The translations under genes and the position numbers were made by a program. Positions 18,893-29,354 of a stretch of 35,408 bases of DNA are shown one piece after another. The stretch is from an uncultured beta proteobacterium. Lineage in GTDB: Bacteria; Pseudomonadota; Gammaproteobacteria; Burkholderiales; Burkholderiaceae_C. The DNA lies in assembly GCA_903856025.1 (NCBI GenBank), contig CAIOAQ010000231.1, forward strand, positions 1-35,408, written 5' to 3'. How positions within the stretch are numbered: the first letter of the stretch is position 1; each line of letters begins with the position of its first letter. The notes beneath the pieces were generated by a model. The model did not search any database, had not been told where the DNA came from, and was given only the letters and a program-made list of their open reading frames with translations.

Positions 18893-20056
18893 TCAAACTG
18901 GCGACGATTTCTCCCCTGCAACAATTTTCAAGAACTCGGATTTTTGCTGCAGTTCATCGTCGCTGTCGGCAAAGCGCCGCGCAATGTCCTGAAATTCATC
19001 GCCAAGGGCCAAAAAGGCATCGACAATGTCAGGGTCAAAATGTTTTCCACGCCCTTCGACGATGATTTGTGTGGCTTTTTCGTGGCTCATGCCTTCCTTG
19101 TAGACGCGCCGGCTGATCAATGCGTCATAAACGTCGGCCAAGGCCATAAAGCGCGCTGCGATTGGAATGTTGTCGCCGGCCAAGCCTTGCGGGTAGCCCG
19201 ATCCATCCCACTTTTCGTGGTGCGAATAGGCAATTTGCTTTGCGATCTCCAAAAAACCCATCGACTCGCCAACCTCCTCTTGGGCATGCATCAGCGCCTC
19301 GTATCCCAACTTGGTATGGGTTTTCATGATGTCGAACTCAAAGGGTTCATAGCGACCTGGCTTGAGCAAAATTCTGTCAGGAATTCCGACTTTACCTATG
19401 TCGTGAAGCGGTGCGCACTTGAATATCAAATCGATAACGCTTTCATTTAGATAGGACGAGAACCGTGGGTGCTTGCATAAGTGCCGCGCCAGTACACGAA
19501 TGTAGTTTTGTGTCCGGCGCAAATGGTTCCCTGTGTCGAGGTCGCGCACCTCTGCAAGGGAGGCCAGCGCCAAAATCGTGACCTGCTGTAATGCGGCGTT
19601 TTCACGGCCACGCTTGGCTACTTCAAACTCCAGGTATTCATTGTTTACCCGCATGGTGCGGGCATACGATGCATCACGAAAATGCGCTTTGACACGCGAG
19701 AGCAAGATCTCAGGGTTAATTGGACGGGTGATGTAATCCACTGCGCCAAGTGCCATGCCAATTTCTTGACTTTCCGTCTCGGTCTTGCTGGTTAGAAAAA
19801 TGATCGGGATGTGCTTGGTGTGACTGTCTGCCTTGAGTTGACGGCACACCTCGTAGCCGCTTACATCCGGCATCACAATGTCCAGCAAGATCAAATCCGG
19901 TTGTTCTTCACTGGCGGCTTTAAGCGCTTTGCTTCCATGATTGACAGCCCGCACGGTATAGGACTTGTGCAACAGGCCGCCCAAGAGAGTCAGGTTGGCT
20001 GGTGAATCGTCAACGATCAGGACGCTGGGTTTAACCGGGTTAAATATGTCCATCAC
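18893..20056 (-). CDS. REC-HD-GYP response regulator, putative c-di-GMP phosphodiesterase
   Basis: VLIVDDSPANLTLL, LILLDIVMPDVSG; HDIGKVGIPDRILLKPG, HHEKWDGSGYPQGLAGDNIPIAARFMALADVYDAL. Confidence 0.95.
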   Translation of the reverse strand: MMDIFNPVKPSVLIVDDSPANLTLLGGLLHKSYTVRAVNHGSKALKAASEEQPDLILLDIVMPDVSGYEVCRQLKADSHTKHIPIIFLTSKTETESQEIGMALGAVDYITRPINPEILLSRVKAHFRDASYARTMRVNNEYLEFEVAKRGRENAALQQVTILALASLAEVRDLDTGNHLRRTQNYIRVLARHLCKHPRFSSYLNESVIDLIFKCAPLHDIGKVGIPDRILLKPGRYEPFEFDIMKTHTKLGYEALMHAQEEVGESMGFLEIAKQIAYSHHEKWDGSGYPQGLAGDNIPIAARFMALADVYDALISRRVYKEGMSHEKATQIIVEGRGKHFDPDIVDAFLALGDEFQDIARRFADSDDELQQKSEFLKIVAGEKSSPV

Positions 20057-23000
20057 GTTCTTTCAGGTTCAAATGGTTGTCGGCAGCTGCAACTGCCATC
20101 TGCAAGGTACCAAGTGCCTCGCCGAAATCAAAATTTACGATCTGGTGTTCGAGTTCTGCAAAAGAATCTCCCACGGCAGTTTGTAACATGGCAGCCTTAT
20201 CGCGAAGCCACTGCACGGCCTCGACATTGTCGGTTCTCAGCAGGTCGGCCAATTCATTGCAGGCCAATCTCAGCTCGTCGGGGGATGCACGCCCAGAAGT
20301 CGGAATTGCCACTTCTTTCGATAACAAAACAAGCTCTATCCCTTGTTTTAATTGATCTAAATGCTTCCATAAAGATAGCATATCCAAGGAAGTATCAGGC
20401 CAGGTGGCACGCTCGGCCAGGACCTCGCCCAACGTCTTTTCAAGCTCCGCACTCATGGCGCTGCAGGAGGTCGCACCAATGTTGCCCGCCATGCCCTTGA
20501 GGTTGTGCACCAGTCGCGCTGCCTGATTCCAGTGCCCACCGGCAAGTGCTGCGTTCAACAAACCGGGCAGGTCGCGGATGCTGCCAAGAAATTGACCGAG
20601 CAAGTCGATGTACAGCGTTTGGTTGCCTGCGCACAGGCGCAGACCCAGAGCCAGGTCAATGCCAGGAATGGACAGTTGGTCTGCAAAAATGTGCGGTTGC
20701 GCCTTTGAATTGCCCTGCGCAACACGGTCTTGAGATCTCGATGCCGCGGCGTCCATGATCAGGGGTTGCTGGTTGGACGAAGGTTCGCGAACAATGCCGT
20801 TCTTTCCCCACTGCGCCACGCAGGCAAACAACGCATCCGGGTCAATCGGCTTGGACAGGTGGGCATTCATGCCATCGGCCAGGCAGCGCGCAATTTCATC
20901 GGCACTGGCGTGGGCCGTCAGTGCAATGATGGGCAGGTTCTTGAATCGTTCGGATTGACGCAACGTGACCGTGGTCTGGTGGCCGTCCATCACTGGCATT
21001 TGCAAATCCATCAGCACCAGGTGATAAGGCAATGGCTCAGACGCTTGGTGCAGCAGCTCAAGTGCCCGTTGACCGTTGTCGGCCAGCGTCACACGCGCGC
21101 CAGCGGACTCCAACAGCTCTCGGGCAATTTGTTGGTTGATCGCGTTATCCTCAACCAGCAGCACAGACAGGCCGTCAAGTGCAGGAAGACTCACTTCATG
21201 CAAAGGACCTTGATGCTGTACAGTGCCCTGCACCACCCCGCCATCGGCGAGCCCGTGAAGGCTTTGTTGAGAGCCTTGTTCCAGCCAAACCGTCGCCGTA
21301 AAGGTGCTGCCCTCACCCAACGTCGACTCCACGCTGACGTGACCATCCATCATGGTCACCAGCCGATGGGTGATGGCCAGTCCCAACCCTGTGCCGCCGT
21401 AACGACGCGTGGTGGAACTGTCGGCCTGGTTAAACGAGGTAAACAGCGCGCCGATTTGTTGCGCGGTCATGCCGATGCCGGTGTCTTGCACCGCCACGCT
21501 CAGCTGCACGCGGTCACCCACCGGAGAACGGCCAGACAACACAGCCTGCCGCTGCGACAACGCCACCGTGACGGTGACCTTGCCATGTTCGGTAAATTTG
21601 ACGGCGTTGCTGATCAGGTTGGTCAACACCTGCTTCAAGCGCAGGGAGTCGCCCACCAGCTCGTTTGGCACCGAGGGCTGTACATTGATCAGAACCTGCA
21701 GGCCCTTGGCCTGCGCCGGCTGTGCTACCAGCGTACAAACGCTGTCAAGGACATGGTCCAGGCAAAACGGCACGGATTCCAGCGTCAACTTTTCCGCCTC
21801 AATTTTGGAGTAATCAAGCACATCGTTGATGATGTCCAGCAGGGCTTTGCCCTCAGAGTGAATTTTTTGAATGTAATCACGCTGCTGGTCGCTTAACGAG
21901 GTCTTGAGTGCGAGGTGAGCCAGACCTATTACCGCGTTCAATGGGGTGCGGATTTCGTGGCTCATGTTGGCCAAAAAATTGCTCTTTGCGCGCGTGGCCT
22001 CCTCAGCTAAAGCCCGAGACTTTTGCGCAATTTCAAACTGCTGGTGCAATTCTTCAGCCTGGTTGAGCAGATCATCTTCAGAAAGCTGTAAGCGATGCGT
22101 TTGCGCCTGGGTTTCTTCAAGCAACTCGCGCGCCAAACGGCTGCGCTCGAGCCTCTCAAGATTCAGCGACACCAGCGGGAGAAGTTCATCCAGCAACGCC
22201 TGGTGGCGCGGCTCGAATGCACCCATGCTGCACAGTTCCAGCACCGCCAACACCTTGCCGTCGCCAACGCTGAGTACCGGCACAAGCAGCACACTGCGCG
22301 GCTGCGCATTGACAAGACCGGAACTCATACGCAGGTGCGTTTGCCCCACATCACTCAAGCGCATCGGGCTCGCCTGCTTGGCGCACATACCAACCAAGCC
22401 TTGCCCGAGGGCAAAGCTTTCGGGCAGACTTTCAGGTGCTTCCAAACCCGTGCCGCCACAATAAACATAGTGTTGCTGCGCTTGATTCCATACATAAAGC
22501 AGGCTGGTTTGTGCACCCGTCAGTGGGGTGATTTGCGCCAACAAGGCCGCAGCAAATTCGTGCTGCGACTCGACCTTGAGGACGCGCTTAAGCACCTCTG
22601 CGACTGTTGCCTTGACCCAATGCTGGATGGTCACTTCACGTGCAGCCTGCTGCAGCACGGTGATGGATCGGGCCATGTCACCAACTTCATTGTCAAAATC
22701 CAGGTGCGGCACCGGGGCGTCCAACTTGCCCTTGGCCAGCCCTTCGATATAGGTACGCAAATGATCGATGGGGCGTCGAACCGAAGCCGCCGTGAGCACA
22801 CCGGTAGCCGAGCCAAACAGCAAAGCGGTGAGCAGCAGTGCCACGCTCAGGTGCTCTGACTCTTTTGAAAATGACTGTGCTTCTTTCCAAAATTGTTGCA
22901 CCTCGTCTTCTTTGTTCTGAACTAAGTGATCAATCAGCCGGTCACTTTCGTCATAGACGGCAGAACTGTCCTTTTTGTACAACCAAGCTGCCGCACTATC

Positions 23001-23519
23001 AATCGGGAAACTTTGGTCGGCGTTGATGCTGACAAGCACTTCGTCCACATCATGCAGATAGCGCGTCACCGCATCGCGCAGCGCGCCATGGAGCCGCGCA
23101 TTGTCCGGCTCAGCAAAGTAGGGTTTGGTTTGCTCCAGGCTGAACAGCAGCTGCTGGCGTGAGTTGTGCAGCTTGCGCAGTATGTTCTGCCGCTCCGAGG
23201 GGTTCTGGGTTAACAATATTTGCAACAAATAGCGTCCCACACCCGTGATGCCAATGTGGGCTTCTTTGATTTCCGATATGGCTTTTACCTCCATATCATG
23301 CATGTGCTGCATCATTTCGGCATGCTGACGGCCACTGTAATAAGCGTTCAGGCCAAGCAACAACGCAATACCCAACAGCACAGACAACCCCCTGCGCAGT
23401 TTGCTGGCCAGCGTCAGGCTGTCAAAATGTCGGTTCAGTCGCTCCACTTCATGGCCCTTTAACGCAGGCTCAACTAAAGTCACCGGGTCGGGTGTCTTGA
23501 ATGCTTTCCAACGGGACAT
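20040..23519 (-). CDS. Hybrid sensor histidine kinase (TM-HAMP-GAF-HisKA-HATPase-REC-Hpt)
   Basis: FLANMSHEIRTPLNAVIGLA, YGGTGLGLAITHRLV, VLLVEDNAINQQIA, LVLMDLQMPVMDG, Hpt LVHNLKGMAGNIGA. Overlaps the HD-GYP start by 17 nt. Confidence 0.94.
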   Translation of the reverse strand: MSRWKAFKTPDPVTLVEPALKGHEVERLNRHFDSLTLASKLRRGLSVLLGIALLLGLNAYYSGRQHAEMMQHMHDMEVKAISEIKEAHIGITGVGRYLLQILLTQNPSERQNILRKLHNSRQQLLFSLEQTKPYFAEPDNARLHGALRDAVTRYLHDVDEVLVSINADQSFPIDSAAAWLYKKDSSAVYDESDRLIDHLVQNKEDEVQQFWKEAQSFSKESEHLSVALLLTALLFGSATGVLTAASVRRPIDHLRTYIEGLAKGKLDAPVPHLDFDNEVGDMARSITVLQQAAREVTIQHWVKATVAEVLKRVLKVESQHEFAAALLAQITPLTGAQTSLLYVWNQAQQHYVYCGGTGLEAPESLPESFALGQGLVGMCAKQASPMRLSDVGQTHLRMSSGLVNAQPRSVLLVPVLSVGDGKVLAVLELCSMGAFEPRHQALLDELLPLVSLNLERLERSRLARELLEETQAQTHRLQLSEDDLLNQAEELHQQFEIAQKSRALAEEATRAKSNFLANMSHEIRTPLNAVIGLAHLALKTSLSDQQRDYIQKIHSEGKALLDIINDVLDYSKIEAEKLTLESVPFCLDHVLDSVCTLVAQPAQAKGLQVLINVQPSVPNELVGDSLRLKQVLTNLISNAVKFTEHGKVTVTVALSQRQAVLSGRSPVGDRVQLSVAVQDTGIGMTAQQIGALFTSFNQADSSTTRRYGGTGLGLAITHRLVTMMDGHVSVESTLGEGSTFTATVWLEQGSQQSLHGLADGGVVQGTVQHQGPLHEVSLPALDGLSVLLVEDNAINQQIARELLESAGARVTLADNGQRALELLHQASEPLPYHLVLMDLQMPVMDGHQTTVTLRQSERFKNLPIIALTAHASADEIARCLADGMNAHLSKPIDPDALFACVAQWGKNGIVREPSSNQQPLIMDAAASRSQDRVAQGNSKAQPHIFADQLSIPGIDLALGLRLCAGNQTLYIDLLGQFLGSIRDLPGLLNAALAGGHWNQAARLVHNLKGMAGNIGATSCSAMSAELEKTLGEVLAERATWPDTSLDMLSLWKHLDQLKQGIELVLLSKEVAIPTSGRASPDELRLACNELADLLRTDNVEAVQWLRDKAAMLQTAVGDSFAELEHQIVNFDFGEALGTLQMAVAAADNHLNLKERDGHI

Positions 23520-25584
23520 TCACGCTGTTGTCGTTACGCAGCGTGGTATAGGCCGGCAGGCAAATCTGCACGCAGGTGCCTTTGCCGGGCGTGCTTTCCA
23601 GGTGAATCTCGCCGTGGTGCAGATCAATGATTTCTTTGACGATGCTCATCCCAAGACCTGTACCCAAAACCTTACCGGAAGTGTCTGCACGGTAAAAGCG
23701 CTCGAATACCCGCTGAAGTTGTTCTGGTGTCAGACCAATGCCATGATCGGTGATCTCAATGCACACCATGCAAGTCTGGTCTGATTGTTCATTGACCCAG
23801 GCACGGATAAGCACTGTTCCACCCTTGGGCGAATACTTGTAGGCGTTAGAAAGCACGTTGATGAGCGCTTGGCGCAGCTTGCCTGAATCGGCCATAAGGT
23901 ACAGCGGTTGTGCAGGCAAGTCCAACTCGGGCGCGGTGCGCTGTGCCGGCAGTGGCAGTCCCTTGATCACCTCGGTCAACAGCTCCTGCATGTGCACCAA
24001 GGTGTAGCGGAAGTCCTTGCTGCGCCGTGCTTCGATGCGCGCCAGGTCAAGCAGTTCGTTGAGGATGTTGGCCATCAGCGTGGACTGGCTGTAGATGGTG
24101 TCGAGCATCTCATGGCGGGTGGGTTCGTCAAACTCTGCATGCAGCAAAACTTCAGAGTAGCCCAGAATGCTCGCCATGGGGGTACGCAACTCATGGGCAG
24201 CAGTGGCCAAGAATTCGCTTTTCAGGTGTTCAACTTCGTTTTCGCGTGTGATGTCGCGCAGATACAAGATCTGCGACACCGCCCGTGAGGAACTGACACG
24301 CAACCCCACTTCCAACACCCGTTTGACTGGTTTTTCAAGTTCAAACACTTCGCGATGGTCCAATGTTCCCTGCGTGACTTTTGCGTGTAGCGCGGCGATA
24401 CCGGAAAAGGCCAGGTTGGGTGCGCAACGTTCTATCAGCCATTCAGAGATTTCCAGCTCATTGCAACCGTGCAGCACGTCAGTGCCCTGGCCGGTCATCG
24501 AACGAAACGCCGGGTTGATGTAAGTCACCCGTTTCTCGCTGTCAAACGACACAAAGGCATCTGGGCTCAATTCAAAAATGGCATTGAGTTGCTCATTGCG
24601 TTCTTCAATCTGCTTTTGCGCCCTTTGGCGGTTGTACATGGCACGGCGCAACTGGATCAGGTAGCGGGTGAGCGCGGCAGCCAACGCGACGATGAGCAAG
24701 CTCACCATGGAAGCCTGAAGTAACAGTGCCTCCTTGCTTCGTTGATGGCTGGCAAGCACGTATTTGATGTCCTGAGCGTCGATTACGAACAGGTTGTAGC
24801 CCGGGATTTTTCGGTAGGAATACAAGCGCTCGATCCCATCGACGAGCGAACGATTGGTGAAACTTCCCATCGTTTCGCCACGGTTAATAGCCGCCAGCGC
24901 ATAGGAATCCGAGGGGATCGTTCCAAACTCATCGTTATCACCGACCCTGCGCACACGCGCTACTCCATCAAGTCCATACAAGGCCGCCATTCCCCGGCTG
25001 CCCAACTGCAGCTCGCCATAAAAGCGTGTGAAGTAGTCCACCGCGATCGACACCACCACCACACCGGCAAATTCCCCATTGGCACGGGTAATGCGGCGTG
25101 TGAGCTGGATAGACCACTTGCCGCTGGCACGCCCTAACACCGGTTTGGAGACAAATAGTTCACCGGTATCGGCTGCCACATGGACTTTGAAGTGCTCGCG
25201 GTCGGACAAATCCATCGGCGTTGGAATGGGCAGATTGGCCAGTATGTACATGCCATTGGCGTCGATGATGCCGACTTGCGGAAAAAGTTCGGCATCAATC
25301 ACACCCTTTCGAGTAAGTTCGGTCAGATCAATTTTGTTACCGATTTCAAGGTACCGTGACTGGATAAACCGTATGACCTGATCGACCGCGCGGAAAGTCC
25401 GGTTGGCGTGTTCCTGGCTGACTCGCGTCAGGTTGGACAGGTCACGTTGTGCATTGCTGATTTCTCTGGTGTGACTTTCGCTTATCAACCGGGCAACATG
25501 CCACCAGGACAGCCCTGTCAACAACAATGCGGTGAACCAAAGAAAAATGAGGATTCGGCGGTACTTGGAGACAATGGCTGGCAT
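23470..25584 (-). CDS. Membrane sensor histidine kinase (periplasmic sensor-PAS-HisKA-HATPase)
   Basis: Two TM segments flanking a Cache-like region; PAS; FLATAAHELRTPMASILGYSEVL; NVLSNAYKYSPKGG; VLGTGLGMSIVKEIIDLHHGEIHLES. Confidence 0.93.
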   Translation of the reverse strand: MPAIVSKYRRILIFLWFTALLLTGLSWWHVARLISESHTREISNAQRDLSNLTRVSQEHANRTFRAVDQVIRFIQSRYLEIGNKIDLTELTRKGVIDAELFPQVGIIDANGMYILANLPIPTPMDLSDREHFKVHVAADTGELFVSKPVLGRASGKWSIQLTRRITRANGEFAGVVVVSIAVDYFTRFYGELQLGSRGMAALYGLDGVARVRRVGDNDEFGTIPSDSYALAAINRGETMGSFTNRSLVDGIERLYSYRKIPGYNLFVIDAQDIKYVLASHQRSKEALLLQASMVSLLIVALAAALTRYLIQLRRAMYNRQRAQKQIEERNEQLNAIFELSPDAFVSFDSEKRVTYINPAFRSMTGQGTDVLHGCNELEISEWLIERCAPNLAFSGIAALHAKVTQGTLDHREVFELEKPVKRVLEVGLRVSSSRAVSQILYLRDITRENEVEHLKSEFLATAAHELRTPMASILGYSEVLLHAEFDEPTRHEMLDTIYSQSTLMANILNELLDLARIEARRSKDFRYTLVHMQELLTEVIKGLPLPAQRTAPELDLPAQPLYLMADSGKLRQALINVLSNAYKYSPKGGTVLIRAWVNEQSDQTCMVCIEITDHGIGLTPEQLQRVFERFYRADTSGKVLGTGLGMSIVKEIIDLHHGEIHLESTPGKGTCVQICLPAYTTLRNDNSVNVPLESIQDTRPGDFS

Positions 25585-25627
25585 GATGTTGTGTCCTACT
25601 TGGGGAAATATTCAGCGGCAAGCGCCA

Positions 25628-27802
25628 TCAGAGTGTGCGGCCATAACATGCCAGCAATGCGTCTGGAGTCATGGGTCGCCCGGTTAAATAGCCCTGTATC
25701 AACGGGCAACCTTGGTCAATGAGGGTTTGATGCTGCTCTGGGGTTTCAACCCCTTCCGCAATCACATCCATACCCAGCGCCAGTGCCATGTTGATGAAAC
25801 ACTGGCTGATGGCTTGTGCCTTTTCACAAGTGGGCAAGTCGCGAACAAAGCTTTGATCAATTTTCAGGCAACTCACTGGCAAAAACTGTAACCTGGACAA
25901 GCTGGAAAATCCGGTGCCAAAGTCATCAATCGCAAGCTTGATGCCCAATGCCTGCAAGGGCAGCAGGTAGTGGTGGCCATCGCTTTCGGCACCCAGTGCC
26001 TCGGACTCGGTGATTTCAAGTTCCAGGTCTTGCGGGTCGGTATCCGTTTGCGACAAAATTTCTTCGACACGCCGGACAAAATCGGGGTTGGACAACTGGC
26101 GAGCAGACACATTCACCGACATGGTGATGCGGTGCAAACCTGCTTGACGCCACTGCTGGAGTTGTCGGCATGCTGTTTCCAGAACCCAGTCACCAATCGG
26201 AAGAATGGCACCGTTGGTCTCGGCAACCGGAATGAAGGTCGCAGGCGGCACGTTGCCGAGTACCGGGTGTGTCCAGCGCAGCAGTGCTTCACAACCACGC
26301 AAATATCCATCATGAGTTACCTGCGGCTGGTAAACCAAGTGCAGTTCCTGATGCACCACGGCGTGCCAAAGTGTCAGACCCAAATTGGCCAATGCGCTGT
26401 GGTTCCCATCGGCATCGTGAAAACAGAAGTGATTGCCCCCGCAGCTCTTCGCTGCGTACATCGCCTCATCGGCGTATTGGAGCAGCGTAGCGGTATCAGT
26501 CGCATCTTTTGGATAACGCGCACAACCGATACTTGCCCCTATCACCAGTTGGTTGTCGCCCACGACGATGGGCACAGTCAACGCAGTTAGAACATCAACA
26601 ACTATTTCTTGAATGTCCTGCGTCTTTCCTGCGCTTTGCAACAAAATTACAAACTCATCGCCACCCACGCGCGCCGCCGTATCGCCCTGTCGCACCGACG
26701 TTGAGAGTCGCCTGGCAACCTCTTGCAACACGCTGTCGCCCACCGCATGCCCTAAGGTGTCGTTGACAGGTTTGAATCGGTCCAGGTCAATGTAGATTAG
26801 GCTCATGGCAGTACCGTTACGGTGCGCCAGCTTGAGCGACTGGGTCATTCGGTCTTCCAGCAACCGACGGTTGGGCAGGCCGGTCAATGCATCGTGGTTG
26901 GCCAGGTGTGCAAGCTCTTCTGTGTCGTTGTGATGCGAGCTGTCAGTCAGCAAGGCGAGGTAGGCGAGAGTCGTTCCAAGTGCATTTTTTACCACCTTGA
27001 CGGTTATCCATTCAGGATAGATCTGACCATTCTTTCGACGATTAAAAAACTCACCTGACCAGCTGCCTTCATCAATCAAACCACCCCAAAAGGCTTTATA
27101 AAACGCGATGTCGTGGCGGCCCGAGCTGAACAATCTTGGCGTATTTCCAATCATCTCATCGGACTCAAATCCGGTGATTTTGCTCAACGCAGTGTTGACA
27201 TCGCAGATGCGATCCTGTGCATCAGTCATCAGCATGCCTTTGCTGCTGTGATGAAACAGTTGGAAACTTCTTAATCTCGACACATCGTCAACATTGCCGG
27301 AGTTGGTCGGCCTCAGGAGCCAAAAATACTCCATTTGCGCATAGGTCTTCAACGGCACAATCAAGACGTCAAAGCAGGTCACGCTGTCAAAATCGCGACC
27401 ATCAAAAAAATTGATTTGACGCATCTCGATGGCTGCATTGTGTGTCGTAGCTCGCAACTGCTCGAGCAATGTGGACAAACTCGCACGCTGCTTGTTCGGT
27501 GCCAAATTCAAAATGGGTAACCCGGACCAGTGCATTCCGGACTCGCCAAGAAGTGGCTCTGTATTGGCGCTCACCTGGGTAATGTTGCCCGCAGCATCGG
27601 TGATCAAATAAGGCGTCTCACCCTCAAGCAGCTGAAGCATCCACAAGTCGCGGCTCAAACTGGTGCGCCCAAGTGACTGTAATGCTGACTGATGCCGTTG
27701 CTGAAGTTTGCTGTGTTGCTCAATCAGTTCCTGAAGATCCGTTGCATAACGAAATAACTGGTCTTGCAGAAGCATCTCGCCCGTTGGTTTCTGTGCATTC
27801 AT
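25628..27802 (-). CDS. PAS-GGDEF-EAL protein
   Basis: YIDLDRFKPVNDTLGHAVGDSVL, ARVGGDEFVILL, CEALLRWTHP, LELEITESEAL, LAIDDFGTGFSSLSRL, LKIDQSFVRDL, AEGVET. Start set to ATG at 27802, because the extension to 28183 lies over the neighbouring gene and paralogues begin at the matching coil. Confidence 0.93.
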   Translation of the reverse strand: MNAQKPTGEMLLQDQLFRYATDLQELIEQHSKLQQRHQSALQSLGRTSLSRDLWMLQLLEGETPYLITDAAGNITQVSANTEPLLGESGMHWSGLPILNLAPNKQRASLSTLLEQLRATTHNAAIEMRQINFFDGRDFDSVTCFDVLIVPLKTYAQMEYFWLLRPTNSGNVDDVSRLRSFQLFHHSSKGMLMTDAQDRICDVNTALSKITGFESDEMIGNTPRLFSSGRHDIAFYKAFWGGLIDEGSWSGEFFNRRKNGQIYPEWITVKVVKNALGTTLAYLALLTDSSHHNDTEELAHLANHDALTGLPNRRLLEDRMTQSLKLAHRNGTAMSLIYIDLDRFKPVNDTLGHAVGDSVLQEVARRLSTSVRQGDTAARVGGDEFVILLQSAGKTQDIQEIVVDVLTALTVPIVVGDNQLVIGASIGCARYPKDATDTATLLQYADEAMYAAKSCGGNHFCFHDADGNHSALANLGLTLWHAVVHQELHLVYQPQVTHDGYLRGCEALLRWTHPVLGNVPPATFIPVAETNGAILPIGDWVLETACRQLQQWRQAGLHRITMSVNVSARQLSNPDFVRRVEEILSQTDTDPQDLELEITESEALGAESDGHHYLLPLQALGIKLAIDDFGTGFSSLSRLQFLPVSCLKIDQSFVRDLPTCEKAQAISQCFINMALALGMDVIAEGVETPEQHQTLIDQGCPLIQGYLTGRPMTPDALLACYGRTL

Positions 27803-27806
27803 GGGC

Positions 27807-29306
27807 TTAACTCGGTCCAATCTGGTCGTAGCTGGTTTCAATGCATTCAGTGCGCGCATCGTTTTCAAAAAAGCAAAAGCGCAAATTGAATTGCCTTGCG
27901 GCGTAGGTGGCCGCATCAGCGCAATAGAAAAGGTCGGCGGCGGCCTCGCCATCCTGAGGGAAACGCGCGCACCCAACGCTGGCCTGAATCTCGAACGCAT
28001 GGCCACCCACATGCAACGGCGTGTCCAGCAACTGCAAAATCTGGTTGGCAATGTTCTCGATAATTTCGGAGCTGGCCAGAGTGGGCAGCAAAATGGCAAA
28101 CTCGTCATCACCAATTCGCGCCACCATGTCACCACCTCGCACAGCGAGTTGCAGCTTGCCACTGATGGTCTGCAGGATCTCATCGACTGCTTCGCCTGCT
28201 ACCTTGCCATTGAGACGCTTGAAATGGTTCAGGTCCACAATCAACAGGCCAAGTTCGGCAGAATGGGTTTTGGCATGCTCGATCGCCTGCTTCAACGTTC
28301 TATCAAGGAGTCTTCGGTTGGGCAAGCCCGTCAATGCATCGTGAAATGCCATTTGAGCAAGCTGCTTGTGATCGTTCGCGCTGGGCGACTTGTCTGCAAA
28401 AACAGCCATGTATGAAAGAGTCTGCGTGTGGATGTTCTTGATAGCCTTGATGGTCAACCATTCAAAAAATATCTGCCCGTTCTTGCGTCGATTAAACATT
28501 TCGCCGCTCCAACTTCCACTGAGCCGCAACTTGTTCCACATGGCGCGGTAGAAGGTCGGTTCTTGTAGACCGGAGTTGATCAATCGAGGGTTTTTTCCAA
28601 GAACTTCCGACTCGGCATAGCCAGTGATTTGCGTAAATCCGTCATTCACATATTGAATTTCAGCCGCTTCATTTGTAATCATCAAACCTTCAAAGACCTC
28701 TGCCATGGCCGGAATCCGAAGATTCCACACATTGGAAGCGACACCTTCCAGCGTTGGAGAAGGGATCAGAAGCCAGTAGATTTCTGTACGATCGCGCTTG
28801 CGCACGGGCATCAACAGCGCGTCATAAATCCGAGCTTCATCGCGCTTTAAAGGCCCAAAGAATGGCAGTGTGCAATGTGCAATTGCCGCATCTTCGCGGT
28901 CAGTGGACCATTGCTGCAACATCTTGGCAATAAGTGGCCGATTCTGTTGCGACAATAAATCAAAGATTACCTTTCCCATCAAGGAAGAAGTGCCTTCAAA
29001 GCCCAACTCGCGATGAGCGGCCGAACTGGTTGCAACGATGGCACCCCTGAGGTCGGTCACCAAATGGATGTCGATACAGCGCGTCAACGCATCAAGCATC
29101 AAGTCATCGTCTTGCCCGCCGCGACCCAAAGCGTTGATCATGATTTGATTGCGCTGGTGCAATGCACTTTGCTGCGAAAGAAGTTCTTGCAGATCTTCAG
29201 CGTAGCGCAGCATCTGCTGTTGAAAATCAATGGTGGTTGGTGCACTCATAACTTCTGAAAAATGCAACATTCGATTTTGGAAATAAATGTTGGTCGGCGC
29301 ACTCAT
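27807..29306 (-). CDS. PAS-GGDEF-family protein with degenerate signature (GDDEF)
   Basis: PAS block SGSWSGEMFNRRKNGQIFFEWLTIKAIKN; DALTGLPNRRLLDRTL; LLIVDLNHFKRLNGKVAG; ARIGDDEFAILL. Confidence 0.89.
   Translation of the reverse strand: MSAPTNIYFQNRMLHFSEVMSAPTTIDFQQQMLRYAEDLQELLSQQSALHQRNQIMINALGRGGQDDDLMLDALTRCIDIHLVTDLRGAIVATSSAAHRELGFEGTSSLMGKVIFDLLSQQNRPLIAKMLQQWSTDREDAAIAHCTLPFFGPLKRDEARIYDALLMPVRKRDRTEIYWLLIPSPTLEGVASNVWNLRIPAMAEVFEGLMITNEAAEIQYVNDGFTQITGYAESEVLGKNPRLINSGLQEPTFYRAMWNKLRLSGSWSGEMFNRRKNGQIFFEWLTIKAIKNIHTQTLSYMAVFADKSPSANDHKQLAQMAFHDALTGLPNRRLLDRTLKQAIEHAKTHSAELGLLIVDLNHFKRLNGKVAGEAVDEILQTISGKLQLAVRGGDMVARIGDDEFAILLPTLASSEIIENIANQILQLLDTPLHVGGHAFEIQASVGCARFPQDGEAAADLFYCADAATYAARQFNLRFCFFENDARTECIETSYDQIGPS
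29193..29306 (-). repeat. Imperfect 57-nt tandem duplication at the 5' end of the GDDEF gene
   Basis: Units 29250-29306 (MSAPTNIYFQNRMLHFSEV) and 29193-29249 (MSAPTTIDFQQQMLRYAED), each beginning with ATG. Confidence 0.85.
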
Positions 29307-29354
29307 GACGTAGATATCCTTATCCCTTGTAGTCCAACTGCCGGTTCAATCGGC

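Noticed and set aside
20730-21896. 388-aa plus-strand ORF opposite the second hybrid kinase
   Set aside because: Codon-bias shadow over HATPase and REC motifs of the minus-strand gene.
27803-28183. N-terminal extension of the GGDEF-EAL ORF
   Set aside because: Overlaps the upstream gene out of frame, has no homology to the paralogues, and an ATG at 27802 lies next to the shared N-terminal coil.
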